NCBI GenBank assembly: GCA_024529925.1
Contig: JAFEUB010001051.1
Span: 186,001-250,000, forward strand
Reading direction: 5' to 3'
DNA: 64,000 nucleotides
Source: Ophthalmolycus amberensis
Taxonomy: Eukaryota; Chordata; Actinopteri; Perciformes; Zoarcidae
The notes under the pieces were generated by a model. The model made no database searches. It saw only the letters and a list, made by a program, of their open reading frames with translations, and was not told the origin of the DNA. Below, one piece after another: positions 51,215-63,672 of this stretch. A program made the translations under genes and the position numbers. Position 1 is the first letter of the stretch. Each line of letters begins with the position of its first letter.

Positions 51215-54039
51215 GTGAGATGCTCAGACAGAGCCCGAGCTCGCTAAAAGCCTAAACAATTAAATCCCGGCTGAACAACGAAATTTGTGAAATGTCCCTT
51301 TCTTTATATCAGTACATTAAATAGATCATTTATGGATTGTTGTTGCCTGTGCCATTCGGAGGCGCTGACCTCTTAATGGTGCTCGTAGGCCCCCGTGGAT
51401 TTGGCATGATTGAATGGTGCTCATTATAACAGTGAAATCAATGTCGCCCCTCATTTGTCTTCTCCTGCAGCTCGCTCAGGTTGTTAATCGCTCAAGAATA
51501 CGCCGTTCCTTTTAATCCGCCCCTCTTGGCTCGGCGTCCTCCGGTGCTTGCGGACATCGGGACGTCCAGAAGAGTAAGGCGAGGCACGGGCTTTGCCGCG
51601 TGCGCCTCATCCCTCAAAGACGAGCCCCATTTAATTCTCTCCAGCGGGGGAGAGACAATGCCGGTGGCAGGCCGAATGAAAAGACAGCTTGCTGCCTCCA
51701 TTGTTCTCCAGCAGCCAAATGAAGTCAGTTATCAAACTGCCGTCGGTAATGACAGTTAATTGAATAGAAACAATGGGGCTTGATACCGCTCCCTCTCACG
51801 GCGAAGGGAGAAAAGGACGGATGGCATGTCGAAAATGCATGGTAACACAAACACAAACGAGTGTGAGCACAGAAAAAAGGAAGCTCACAAAGGCCCTCTT
51901 TCTTGCTGAATGGAACATCTGGAGGCCTCGCTCAAAAAAAAGCTGTAGCGCATTTCTTTTTGGTATTCAACTACGACTTACAGCGATGGTCCTCTCCATT
52001 GAGGGGAGCGAAACCCCTCTGGCTGAGGGCCCAACACATTTCCCTCAGTGCACCCTGGAGACCGGCGGGCCTGGATCTCCATCCCGATCCGTCCCCTTTG
52101 AGAGGCTCCCAACGGACTGCCATGCTAAGCAGCAGAACCAACCCAGACGCACAGTGGGCACGAGATATGTAGAGTACATGCCCTCACAACCCCCCCCCCC
52201 CACAAACACATACACACTATACACACCTGCTTCTTCTGTCTCACCGCCGTCACCCAAGTTCTTTGTCCGCTACTTGGTCTTGCGGCGCGCTCTCATTCCC
52301 TGTCTTGTTTGTGTCCGTTCTGCATGTGTGAGCTCCGGCTCCAGCCGCCTGCGCACGAAGGGCAACCTAATTCTTTCCTTTTGTACCTGTTCCCAAATAC
52401 CATCACTCAGCCAGGCCAGGATTGTCCCTCGGTTAATGGAAAGGGAATCCTGAGGGAAATCGTGGTAGGTAATAATAAACCAACCTGCCACGAGGACAAG
52501 TCGATATTCAAAGCATTAGGGTTCAGCAGGACGACAGCTTAGAAATCCATTACTTCTTGTATTTTTTGATACTGCTACTGTGTCGCACTCCCAAAGCGCT
52601 ACATTTGATTGTCTTAGTTGTGTGCTTTACGTGCTCTGATTGATTACAATACCGCCACGGAGGCAGGACCATTTCAGAGTGCGCTTATGAAACTATGGAT
52701 CGGACCGCAGTGGGTTTTCCGGCGCTGGCAATCGTCAGCCGGCCCTGCGTGTCAGCGCGACCCGGGATGGCCCGCAGCCAAAACCCCCGGCTCGGCTGAC
52801 ATTCGCGATCGTTAATTCAAGCAGACGGTTTTGACAGGGGCTTTTAGTGATTCAGAATAGGAGTCAGCGAAGAGGTGAGACAGATTAATTCGTAAAACTT
52901 GCCCTTTCTTACCCTGCAATAAGGCAGCTTCGGTCATATATTTAAAACTCTGACCTTGATATGATTCGTGCAATTTATGGTTTGGCCTGCGGCCCTTGCA
53001 GATGGAACTCGTTTATGTTTCAGTAAAAACGTTCTCCTCCATTGATATCTTGTCAGCCTCTTATAGATGGAGGACGATGGAGAAGAGAGTACATCAAACT
53101 TTTGACTTCATCGCTAGAGCACAGTGCAGTGCATCCCACTTGAGGAAGAGTGCTTATCAGCAGCATTTGTTTTGCTAGAATCATGGAGATTTCACACTGC
53201 TCCTGTGATTGACTGTTTCATGTCTCATCGAGGCGACATTAGAACCTGTGGTTAGGCTGATCCAAGTCTTTGTTCGGGGGCCAGCGGCGGCAGCAGCCAT
53301 TATTCCGCTCTCTTTATGCCTGTGGACAGCACCCAAGACAACCCTATCTGATTGGCTCATGCTGAGAGGACTGTGGACAAAACAAGCCCTCTGATTGGAC
53401 CTTAGGTGGGCTGGAGAGCAGCGGTTTGTGTGGCCACGGCCCTCATTCATGCAGGGCCAGGGGGGAGAAGAGCGAGAGAAAGAACACTGGGCAGATGGTG
53501 TTGGTGGAGCTTCTATCAGTCTCTGACTTATCTCTGCGCATGTTAGCCCCGAAACTATATTTTCCCGGCCAAAGAGCGGAGCACACAAAGACAACCTGAC
53601 AATGTTCCTTCTTCATTTTCCACCTGAACTGAACTCCATTCTCGCTCGCTGGCAGCTGATTATGATGTCCATTCTCTCTTATCTGCTTGGCTCCGGTTGG
53701 CTTCTAATCAGCGGCCAGCACTCCACTGCCACTCTCCCAGACCACTGCAGAGCCCCATCACTGCTTTTTTTCCTTTTTATATACTCGACAGTGGCCTGCT
53801 TCCCCCTGTTTGTTGGTTAACTACCCACTGACTCTGGACAAACAATTCATATAGACAGAGAGCAAACCTGGATTAGCCGTGACAATTTAATCTTTTATTA
53901 AACAAAAGAGAAGTTCTTTTCTTATACCTTGTTCAGGGTACATTGAGCTTAGTGCCGCCGAAAAAAAAAAAAAAAAAAAGTAAAGCAATTTGCTATAAGG
54001 CACATCCCTCGTATTATAGTGATTGTGGTACCAACGTTA

Positions 54040-54340
54040 TCATTCCACTTTGTCAAACCATCTCATTATTTCAGTATCCTATTTGCATAGCGAGTTCAAA
54101 GGAAGCTCCGACTGGCTGATTGGGAAGTGTGATTACATTTGTAATTATATTGATACCTACAGCAAGTTAATGCGATTGTTAACACTGTGAATTAACACCA
54201 CGGAAACTCGGACAATTATCTCTGTGATTGCATTATGCGGTTGTGGGCCAAGTGTCAACACAAAAGATGGGATATCTGAGTTTTTTTTTTTTGCAATTCA
54301 GCACAGACAGCTGCACGCAGAGTCATTTACTGCACTTTGA
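54040..54340. other. Candidate conserved non-coding element with POU octamer
   Basis: Contains ATTTGCAT at 54081-54088, then GTGATTACATTTGTAATTAT and further AT-rich homeodomain-like words, without repeats. Texture-based inference. Confidence 0.35.
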
Positions 54341-55744
54341 TTAGATCCAGATACATTCTGCCCTTCAGAACAATAGAACATGTGAGGAGGTATTGAAATG
54401 AAGAAAAAAGAAAACAATCTGTTGAAGTTGGCTGGAAAGTAAGAGAGCAAATACATTCCGTTTCATCCAACGCGGTAACAATGCATATTGAGGAGGCAGG
54501 CTAAGTGTGTTGACTTCAAAATGAGTGTCTGAAAGTACAGACAGCGCCCCCCCCCCCCCTCCTCCCCCACCTCCCCTGGGTAGATCACACATTGACAAAC
54601 ATATGGAGAAGGAGTCTGCTGGCTTTGTTGGTCCAAAAAAAAAACAGCCCTGTTGGATAAACAGAGAGATTTATTCAGTATAGTGAGGAAAGACTTGAGA
54701 TGAGCTGACACACCAGTTCACACCAAGCTTCTCGTTCCACCCATATAATGTGTTACAGTATTTACTCGATGTGGCAGTCTTCGGCTTTCACACTCGTGTG
54801 AAGATGTGAAGCTCTGGCGACAATATCATTACAAATTTCGGTTTTAGTCGATGTGAAGGTATTCACACATCAATTTAGCAAGAATGAATAACAAGATAAT
54901 ATTCATCTTGAAGACGTGGTCAGTCAGTGTAGTTGGGGATGAACTTTAACTGCCCTGAAAACCTCAGCATGAGACTGTCTAGACCGCTTTTGTCGCCAGG
55001 AGGAAATGCCTTTCCACTGCACTGTTATGAAGAATAAACAAGTAGACGTTGCTTTGTATTTAAAGCTACATGTGAGGTCAATTCTACTTCCTAGAATATA
55101 AAGTAAATCACTAGACAGCACAGAGAAACACAATAAACTGATTAATAGTGGAATTATGTACTTTTCTATCATCAGTCTAATTAAAATGAAAATGAAAATC
55201 CTCAGCTCGACCGTCCTCTTTTTTTAAATGAAATATCTCCGGGCTGGTTGCATTAAAAGCTCCAGTGTCCTCTCCTGTTGAACGTAGTTTCTGGTAAGAG
55301 GAGAAGAGAGGAGAGGGGCTGGTAATTGGGGCTGTACAGTAATAACGTGTTTAGTGTGGGCAGCACTTTCCTCAATGTTAACATGCTGGGCCATTAATTG
55401 GCTAATGGAGTATATATGGTACAGCGCGGGGGTGGCCTCTCAGGAGAAAGTGGGGGAAGGAGGGGAGTTGGAAGTGGAGCAGCAGTTGCAGGTTGCCCAA
55501 GAAGGAACTCAGTGAGCAGGTGTGGATGTATGGTTTGGAGCTAATGAGCATATTACACTGCAGAAAAAGGGCTTCCAAAGTCCAGCCCGGTTTCCGACAA
55601 AATACATTAATACACGACTAATTTGCTTAATATTTTTCTGAACCACTGCATAAAAGTCACTGGGAGGAGGTTGGGTTGAATGATGTAGATAAAACAAGTG
55701 GAATATGTTGACAGTGACTATTTTGCAGATGCTTTCACTATTTA

Positions 55745-56060
55745 GTTAGAGTTAGAGTTAGAGTTATTTATCTTGCACAATTCAAACAACAAAATTTAAA
55801 ATAATCAAACATAACAGAAATAAGTGAATCACAGTGCAGGAAGACACAGAAAGCCAACTTGGCTTATTTGAAGCCTCCACCTATATAATATTAAAATTTT
55901 ACAAAATTACAAAGAAAAAATAAAATATGCATAAGACATTACATTACAACAAAACAAAGAAAGAAAGAAAAGAAAAAAAAATAATAATGTAATTGTGTCG
56001 AGTGCGAGTGAGCGTGTGCATGTGTAATATAACAGCTAAAACAAGAAAGACATGAAAACT
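55745..56060 (-). mobile_element. Possible retroelement 3' tail with (TTAGAG)n
   Basis: Three TTAGAG hexamers (55746-55766) are followed by TTATTTATCTTGCACAATTC and several hundred bases of A-rich sequence. On the minus strand this would be a T-rich element ending in a CTCTAA repeat, as in some teleost LINEs. Evidence is weaker than for the other two tails. Confidence 0.4.
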
Positions 56061-56169
56061 AATACATAAACAAACTGTTACTGTCAGTAGTTTTGAAAGT
56101 ATTTGGTCATAAGCAAAGAACAAATTTGATGATGGCGTTTGATGAAAAGGAAGTTCAGTGTTCAACAAT

Positions 56170-56550
56170 TCATTCTGAGGGGGACATAAACATGACAAAA
56201 ATGTAACCGCAATCCACCCAAAAGTTGCCAACCTCATGGTGGCAGGAGATGAAAAGTTAATACACCACCAAAGGTATTTGGATTTCTCCTCCGCAAACCA
56301 TGATTTGAGAAAAAATGTCGTGGCAATCCGTCCTGTAGTTGTTCATATGTTTCACAGGATAGGCGAAACCTTTTTTTGAAAAATTCTAACACACACCTGG
56401 AGATGGCGCTGGATGAAAAGTCATAGGATCACCAGAATCAGTAGGCTTCATCCTCTAGGGACCATGAATGTGGGTACCAAATTTCATGGACATCCATCCA
56501 AGAGTTGGACCAAAGCGGTGGACCAGCATTACCTCAAAAAATGGCTAACA
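56170..56550. mobile_element. Dispersed percomorph repeat with two related modules
   Basis: Two related modules sit in tandem, about 56225-56366 and 56390-56550. Both contain a GATGAAAAGT word, an ACCATGA word after a TCCTC word, then an AATnTC/AATTTC-TGG word followed by ATCC-TCC and a GTTG word. Phrases such as GGACCATGAATGTGGGTACC and ACCAAAGCGGTGGACCAGC match a repeat seen in very many percomorph loci. There is no coding capacity. Boundaries and class (MITE or SINE-like) are uncertain. Confidence 0.65.
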
Positions 56551-57423
56551 TGCCCAAAACTGTCATCCTGGTTGGCATTCCCAACCAAACAAATTGTATA
56601 ATTGCACATTGAGTTTTAGATGACTAAATCCCTGGTAGTTTCATTCTTGACTCGTCAATAGGAGACACCTAGCAGAGAATATGCACTTGGAAATGTAACA
56701 CTCAAATGTCAGCTTGCCATAATGAGACCCACTGCCGACAGGCCAAGGGAAGAAACTTAACGCTGTATGATAGTCCTGCTATTTCCATCTGACAGCCACA
56801 ACAAGTTGGAATAGGCCTCTCACTGCAGACTGACAGGTTTGGATTGTGGATATTTTTCCCCAAACACAAGAACGTATTGGTCTTTTGTACCAACAAAAGA
56901 GCCATGACTTCGCCAAAGAAAAATGTGACGAATGTGATGCATTGAAAGAAAAGCTTTGGTTCGAAAGTTGATGAGTGCATAAAAGCAACAAAGTTACGAC
57001 GCAAGATGGACCAGATGGTAGAGACGCTAATGGCAACAGCATTACCCGCATGTGATCTCATTTAGAATGTTTGCCTGTTCATAACCTTTTATTGAAATGC
57101 CCCTATTAGCTTTATCCATGTCAGACTCCCGAGGCCTGGAAGACAAGTCTCTCTCTTTTAGCTTCGTGTCGCCAGTCTAGCCAAGGCCATTATCTCATCC
57201 CAAATGTCAATATTGTCGTTTTTATGAATCTGATTAGTCCATAAAACGCCAGAGGGTTTCAAGATCCCAGCGGACTTCCTGTCGTAACATCATTGTCTGG
57301 TCCTTCCTGGCAGAGATCTGACATCACTTTAGCCAGACGGCAGGTGAAAGGGCTTCTGGGAATTAGTGTTTTTCTCCCTGGGAGGCTCGTTTTCTATTTC
57401 CTGACTTGAAGTGAGACGTCACC

Positions 57424-57447
57424 GATCAACTCCGCTGTGAGTTGATC
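57424..57447. other. Perfect 9-bp inverted repeat (hairpin)
   Basis: GATCAACTC, loop CGCTGT, then GAGTTGATC. Confidence 0.9.
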
Positions 57448-57735
57448 AGGTTCCGTAATGTACCCTGGTTGGTCCGTGCCAATGCAAAAACACACCGAAC
57501 CACCTCAGAGGCTTTACAGATGACTGCATATCATGCAACATTGCATCAGGCCTCCATCAAAATCTCATTCCGCAGATAATGCTGAGAAAATGGGATTTTG
57601 GACAGCTAAAAATGAACAAGGCAGTCTATGGGTGGGATGTGGGAATTGGGTTAATTCGGCATTGAAGAATGGTGATTGTTTGAAATGTGATTACTGTTAT
57701 TAAAATACACAGACATGGGAGAGAGAGTTAGGCAA

Positions 57736-57992
57736 GGGGGGGGGGGGGGGGGGATCCTAGCTCTGCTCCAAACCTGTCAATCATCTGTCAGTAGCAGCAG
57801 TGGGGGGGGGGTCAGAGGTCAGTTATGACCCGAGGTAATGGGGAAGTCTTGCACCAGCGGGAAATAGCGCGCTGGTGTGTGGATGTGTGTGTTACCCTAG
57901 AGCAGGGGTACAACATCTGGAAGTAGTGAGCAGTCTGGTGGCTGCTGCCAGGGTCACCGCAGTGGGAGGTCAGCCCCCCCCCCCCCCCCCCC
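57736..57992 (+). repeat. G run and C run pair
   Basis: Eighteen G at 57736-57753 and nineteen C at 57974-57992, with a shorter G run near 57803. The two runs are complementary. Confidence 0.95.
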
Positions 57993-59035
57993 TCCTCTGC
58001 CTGCCCTCAGCCCTTCTCCTTGCTGCTCCCCACTGTCCACCTCCCCCGCTCCTCCACCGCCAGCTCTCCTCGCTCCCACGCAGCACCATGACTGAACCTT
58101 GTTAGCTGCGGACAGATGGGGGTTCACATGGAACCTTTCTCCGAGACAGGAAAAGACCCCGTGAAAGGCTCTGTTGTGTGGAAGTGGTCCCGGGGAGAGG
58201 AGCGGCATGGAGGGAGAGGAAGGGCCTGGATGGAGGAAGAGGAGGTCAGTCCGTCTCCCCTCCCACCTCCTCTTGTTAGAGGACCTGAGGGATAAAGATC
58301 AGTGCACTCACCTCGGCCCACTAATGGCTCATGGAAAGCCACACATTTGAATAATACTGCTCTCACTACAGTAGAAGACATTATTCTCCTCATTCCCTGT
58401 TGCTTAGGAGAATAAAGCTACTTTAGAAGTTAATACCTCAATACCTCAAATATCATCAAGTGTCTCCTTTTTGTCGACTAGGTACAGTTGGTCTGCACAA
58501 AGAAATGCGTACAATTCGTAGTATCTTTCCCAGGCAAATGTAATAGAAACTTTTCCTTTCATATTAAAACAACATGAAAACTGGATGTGTTTCCATCTGC
58601 AGAACTGGAACAAATATTGTATACAGGCTCCCTGAGCATCAAAATAAACGAAACAACAAAACGTAGAAATAATCTCTTAAGAACCGATTAATATTGGGCA
58701 ATTTGATATGGTTCTTCTGCACCAGGCTTAAGTTGGCCAAATGCATAGTTTCACACAAAGGCGCAGAGAAGGAATTGGCAATATTTTACAGACATTTCAC
58801 ACCAACCCCTTTTAACTGCGTAAGAATTATACCATTTTTAAGGCTGATCATCTTAGTCATTTTTGACTCTTCAAATGTATATCCGGCATAATTTGAGGAG
58901 CTGCAAATATATTTTTTTAGATATATTCATGCATTGAATTTGAGCATTTCTTGAACATAACATTAAGTTTGCCAGATGATTCACGAATAGAAAACACTTA
59001 TATCTAACTTTCTCTGTTCAATGTGTTTATCACAG

Positions 59036-59338
59036 AATACATGTCAAGATGCGGGAGCTTCGGGAGAAGCAGTCAAAGGAGAGGGAATATGCTGAGATCC
59101 AAGACGTTGTCGGCTTTACCTTCAGCTCAGATGAGGAGCCCACCTACGCCGGCATCGGATCGTTAAACTCGTCGGTGGATAGCAGCGGCACGGAGCCTTA
59201 CAACCACCACTACCATCTCCCCCAGACTCCCCAGAGTCCTCCCCTTCCCTCGAGCCTACAGGGCAACGGTCCACCCCTGGAGGCCCTGTATGCCCAGGTC
59301 AACAAGCCGCGCAATGGACGCCCTGCAGCTCCAGACAG
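59036..59338 (+). CDS. pard3: PAR-3 polarity scaffold, internal exon 7 of 7 (coiled-coil start and ALYAQV motif)
   Basis: The acceptor is TGTTTATCACAG and the donor GTAGGG. One base completes Arg; 101 residues follow and two bases (AG) are left, which in mammals begin a Ser codon. The start, HVKMRELREKQSKEREYAEI, continues the charged helix; QD then leads into a Ser/Gly/Tyr-rich linker. The end has LEALYAQVNKPRN, matching mammalian DALYAQVKKPRN. The middle (NHHYHLPQTPQSPPLPSSLQ) is longer and more proline-rich than I recall in mammals, with several SP/TP sites. The rest of the C-terminus, including the region matching RIQRLRQEF in mammals, must lie beyond the window. A GTAGGGGGCGCCC sequence overlaps the donor site and resembles part of a CTCF motif. 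Confidence 0.95.
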
Positions 59339-60304
59339 GTAGGGGGCGCCCAAAAAACAGTCCATATACGCAGCCGCTGCGAGGCCGTTGACTCAACATA
59401 CATGTTACACAGCCACCGACACTCAAAGCTCCACAGTGTGCTTTGTGGCTACTACCTTTCTCCGTCATTCAAAGGACACTAACTAGCCTTGTGCCTCGTG
59501 CTTGAGCTTTGCAACAATCCACTTCATTTACACCTCATGTATAATGTATCAGCCGCGGTGTGTTTGTATTTGCTTTTACTTGTCATGCGTGACAAACGCT
59601 GCACAGAAAAACAATGAATTTCTCACAGGGTTTTATCGCTGCCTCGTCCCATGAGGCATTGCCCCGTGCAAGCAGGCGGAATCGACAGGCAAGGTAAAAA
59701 AAATGTAAAAAAATGCGAACAAGAGCCTATCAGTCATTCTCCCTGTGCTAGAATTTAATATCAGGCAGTCCTTTTTTTTCATTATCCTTGGATCACAGGT
59801 AATCCTCCCCGGCTGAGAGTCACGCTGCATGTGTCTTCAGCTTGTTTGTCGCTGGGGGGTTGCATCGCACATAACCTCCGTGTCAACACATATTTGATGC
59901 GTCGACAACGCCATGCAGAGCTTTAGTTGCATATGTGTGTGTCGATAGCCTATTGCCAAAAGGCCTGTGTGAAGTTCACACATATGGTATTATTAATGTA
60001 TTTAAGCTCCAGTGAATGAACTACAGCTTAACAAAGCCTCAACTAAGTCTTTTTTCTTAAACATAATGCTTGTGACTAATGCTGATTTAAATGAGCTCTG
60101 AGGGTCACAGGTTTCCCGTAGGTCACATCCAGTGGTGACAAGTCAGGAGATTTCTATTCCCATGGCCTCCCAGAACCTTTCGTGGTGTTATTAATGGATC
60201 GGATAATACCCACCTCCCGTGATTGACAGCTGTCACTTGGGGGCTTGTGACCTTTCACTGCTGGGCTCAGGTGGGGGCGGGGCGGGGGGCATGTGCTACC
60301 AAGC

Positions 60305-60330
60305 TGTGTGTGTGTGTGTGTGTGTGTGTG
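60305..60330 (+). repeat. (TG)n microsatellite
   Basis: Thirteen TG units. Confidence 0.97.
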
Positions 60331-63063
60331 ACCGAGACAGAGGGCCTCTGTGTGAGTGTGAGTGTGTGTACTTTTTTTATAGGAGGATTTTAGAGGTAGA
60401 ATCTCCACCCTGTAACACACCCATGACAGTCAGAGTAGATATGACAAGGTTATCTGGCCCCTCTGATAGCCAGCTAAATCCATGTGCCAATACATCCGGG
60501 GCTCAGTGAAGGCCACTGATCCATATGTCTAAAGTGAAGGTTACCTCCACGTGTTTCCTGTGGATAGCCTCGTTGTGTCAGAACAGCCATCTACTGTCAA
60601 CTATCCCGCTTCCCCAAGCACAATCCAATGATTGGCCTGAAAGCCAGTTGAAAATGAAGGCTCGACGATGCTCGACTGGTGTTCAATGAGTCTGTGTAAT
60701 CAGATCACAAGATGTTGGTCGTCTATAGATATGACGCTACTGATTGTCAATAGGCTCTGTGCGGGGAAAAGCCTTAACATAAGACATGATTGTTATTAGG
60801 ATGTCTCCTTCGTTGCCAGAGGGAATATTAATAGCACTCTGCTCAGTGGCTCTCACAGAGAAACAAAAGGTACCTGTGCAAAGGGGACTCCTGCATGAGG
60901 GGTCTGATTGTTAACAGATGCTTTATTACATAGATATAACTTACTTAGAAAAATGATTTTCAAATACTTTCAGGTGCCAAATTCCCTCTGACCATCTGGA
61001 TGGTGTTCCATATTTCAGATGTTTTTTTTAATCTTACAAACTGTATTTTTTACCATGCATTAGGTCGCCTCTGAAATTCATCGGTTTCAAAAACATAAAA
61101 AAAAGAAGACCCTCTTATCTTCTCCTTCCTGCTCTCGTGTTTTAGCGGCTTCCTGGAGATTGTATTCTCACCTTCACAGGTTTATTTCAGCACAAAAAGC
61201 CGCGTGTGGCATGTTAATTATAAACACAAGCTTATATTTGGTTTGGGGTCTGAGCTTTAAGTATTGATAGCGCACTATAGAGTTTTATTTGCAGGGACCG
61301 GATTAACTGTCGCGAGTGTTGTGATTTGATTTGAAATATGCCGCATGTTCAACACTGCGTTTCTGTTTTGCACCGCTCACTGCTTTGCATATCTTGTGTA
61401 TGCCAGCCCGGCCGTACGCCTGTAATATTTGTCTTGCTGCCTTTGAGATATAATAATATGCACTGGTTCTTATTTAGCTCGGAGGCTTTCTATTTACGAT
61501 TTGCAGAAAAAGGAGCTTGAAACACATTCAGATTCAAGACTCCTGTCACTTGCCTATCATAACAAACATAAACAGTCATTTGCATTTCTAAATTAAACTT
61601 ATTGGAACTTTCATTGTCAAGCAGAAAGCGTCGACACAACAGAATTTGCAATTATTTCTGCCGGTTCCATGTATCAAGGCAGCAAAATTGGATTGAGAAG
61701 TTTTGTTTTGCCGTTTTGAGATCCAGTGTGACTTCAAATTTCTTCACTTTCTAATCCTGCCGCTGCTACTTAACCCAGTATTTTGGAGCTGCAGGACTTC
61801 CTGTTTGAAGGAAGTGGAGGAGGTTTGTGCAGGGCAGGCTTTTCATTCCCGTCTGTCAGTCAGTCGTCAGAATGAAAGAGAAGAATGAGTTGCGTTTAAC
61901 CCCGACCTGGATACTGTTACCGCCTTCTGAGGTGGGCCCCGGAGAAACACGCTCCGATGAAAGAGGCAGATTTAAGGATCACATTTTAAAGGGACATTTG
62001 AGTTATTTGCTAGCCGAGTCATATCTCATGGTCAGACATCTGACAGCAAGCCGGCAACTTGTAACACCCCTGAAGGGAACTTCTATACAGCATGCAAAAA
62101 CAGATAAATTCATTTAAAATCACACCTGCTTAGTGCCTCTAATCCGGATTTATTTTGATTGACAACCCTATGCTGTCTACAGAGACCACAGTGTGGAGCA
62201 ATGTACAATGTTCACCAAACAGAATAGTTCCAAAATGAGAAGATATTCAAGCATTTCATACCGTTTGTTTTTTATTTGTATATCTTACACAAACACATGT
62301 ATAAAATACAGACAAGTTAAGGTAGCCCTGTAGTCTGTTGTTGGCTGGCTGCCACTATCTCCTACAGCATAGCAAATAACATTATATGGGGATTTTACCA
62401 CGGTGGGAGCCATCTCCTGATAATCAGATGACCTCTTAGACGCGTTGTACAACTGCACAACTCTTACCTTGTACAATTGGTTCCAGGGACCACAGTAAAT
62501 GGAAGCAAATTGAGTTGAAATTAGCTGACAGCCTTCCGTTTATTTTTCAGCTCATCTTTGGTGGAAAAAACTGAACCGTTTGTTGGAGGACGACGACACT
62601 CAAACTAATCAGCATCTTCCATCTAAAAGCCACCCAGTCAAACATTTGCATAGCTGGAAAGACATCAAACAATGCTGGATGTACCCAGGAGTCTGAGTTC
62701 TCATCGCTTTGTTTACTGTACGTCCCTCGGTGCTGTCATTACAACACAGCTTTTTAGTCAAATAGAAGACGTCTTTTTTTAATCCAGTCAGCTAATTAGA
62801 GACACTAAGGGGCCCTTCGGTTGATGTGGGTTGGCGCTCCTTTTCAGAGGAGGTGGGGTCCACTATGCTTGCGATTGCCAGTGACTGTACGTTGCAGTTT
62901 TGCATCTTGGACTCTTGTTATACTTCATGTGTTTACACACACGTGCATTCTTTTTATGCCATTATAAAGTCGTTCGCCCATGACTCGCCAAAGCAGGCAC
63001 TCTTGTTTATCCACTACAGTTAATAAGAAGAGGCTGCAGCTGGATAAACAGACCAGGTATACG

Positions 63064-63092
<29 letters not shown>
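63064..63092 (+). repeat. (CT)n microsatellite
   Basis: About 14 CT/TC units. Confidence 0.97.
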
Positions 63093-63096
<4 letters not shown>

Positions 63097-63652
63097 GACC
63101 TTTGCTAATGGAGCCCTAATGGGAAGGTCACTGTGACTGTAAAAGCGGGAATGAGTCAGACCTGAGCCCATAAACCCCTTGGAGATACAAGGACCCCTGG
63201 TTGCTGTGGGCGTCTACAGATCCTGCCCATTCTGCCATATCGGGTTTTACTGTTCCTTTACGGGATCACGGTACAACAAGAGCTCGTTTGACAATTTATT
63301 ACCAGCCTCCACGTTATTAGAGCTGACAGCACCAGCGGTGTTTTGACAATGCTGTCAGACTCCATAAAACTGAAGGGCACCAATAGAAATCCAGCACCCA
63401 TTCCCGATCAGATGTGTTAAAGCCTTATATAAAGCAAAAGTAAATATCGTTTTTCACCCTAAAACCTGTATGAATCCTGCTCTATTACCGGGTTTAAATG
63501 AAAGGGAGCCAGACGGATGGTGTTTTCTTTTTCAGTTGTTTGGTTTCACCTTATGAAAAAAAAAAATAAATAAAGTTAGACCCAGCAAAATAGAATGACC
63601 TCATTTCTCGACAGGCAGCCGACAAGTCAACCCCTCCATCTGCCGAGGGACC

Positions 63653-63672
63653 GGGGGGGGGGGGGGGGGGGG
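63653..63672 (+). repeat. 20-base G run
   Basis: Uninterrupted G homopolymer, the longest in the window; length is likely uncertain in the assembly. Confidence 0.95.

Larger units (their letters stand above)
51215..59035 (+). other. pard3: pard3 intron, 7.8 kb
   Basis: Phase-2 intron, GTGAGA donor and ATCACAG acceptor. Contents: a CpG-richer block at about 52690-52820, an A run at 53961-53979, a conserved-looking block at 54040-54340, a retroelement tail at 55745-56060, a two-module percomorph repeat at about 56170-56550, a 9-bp hairpin at 57424-57447 and G/C runs at 57736-57753 and 57974-57992. The 226-codon open frame at 51773-52453 has no recognisable domain. Confidence 0.85.

Noticed and set aside
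51773..52453. 226-codon open frame on the + strand
   Set aside because: No recognisable domain, mixed composition, a proline run caused by a C homopolymer, and it lies entirely inside a pard3 intron. Likely chance.
55746..55766. Telomere-like hexamer repeat
   Set aside because: The unit is TTAGAG, not TTAGGG, with three copies only; better explained as a retroelement tail.
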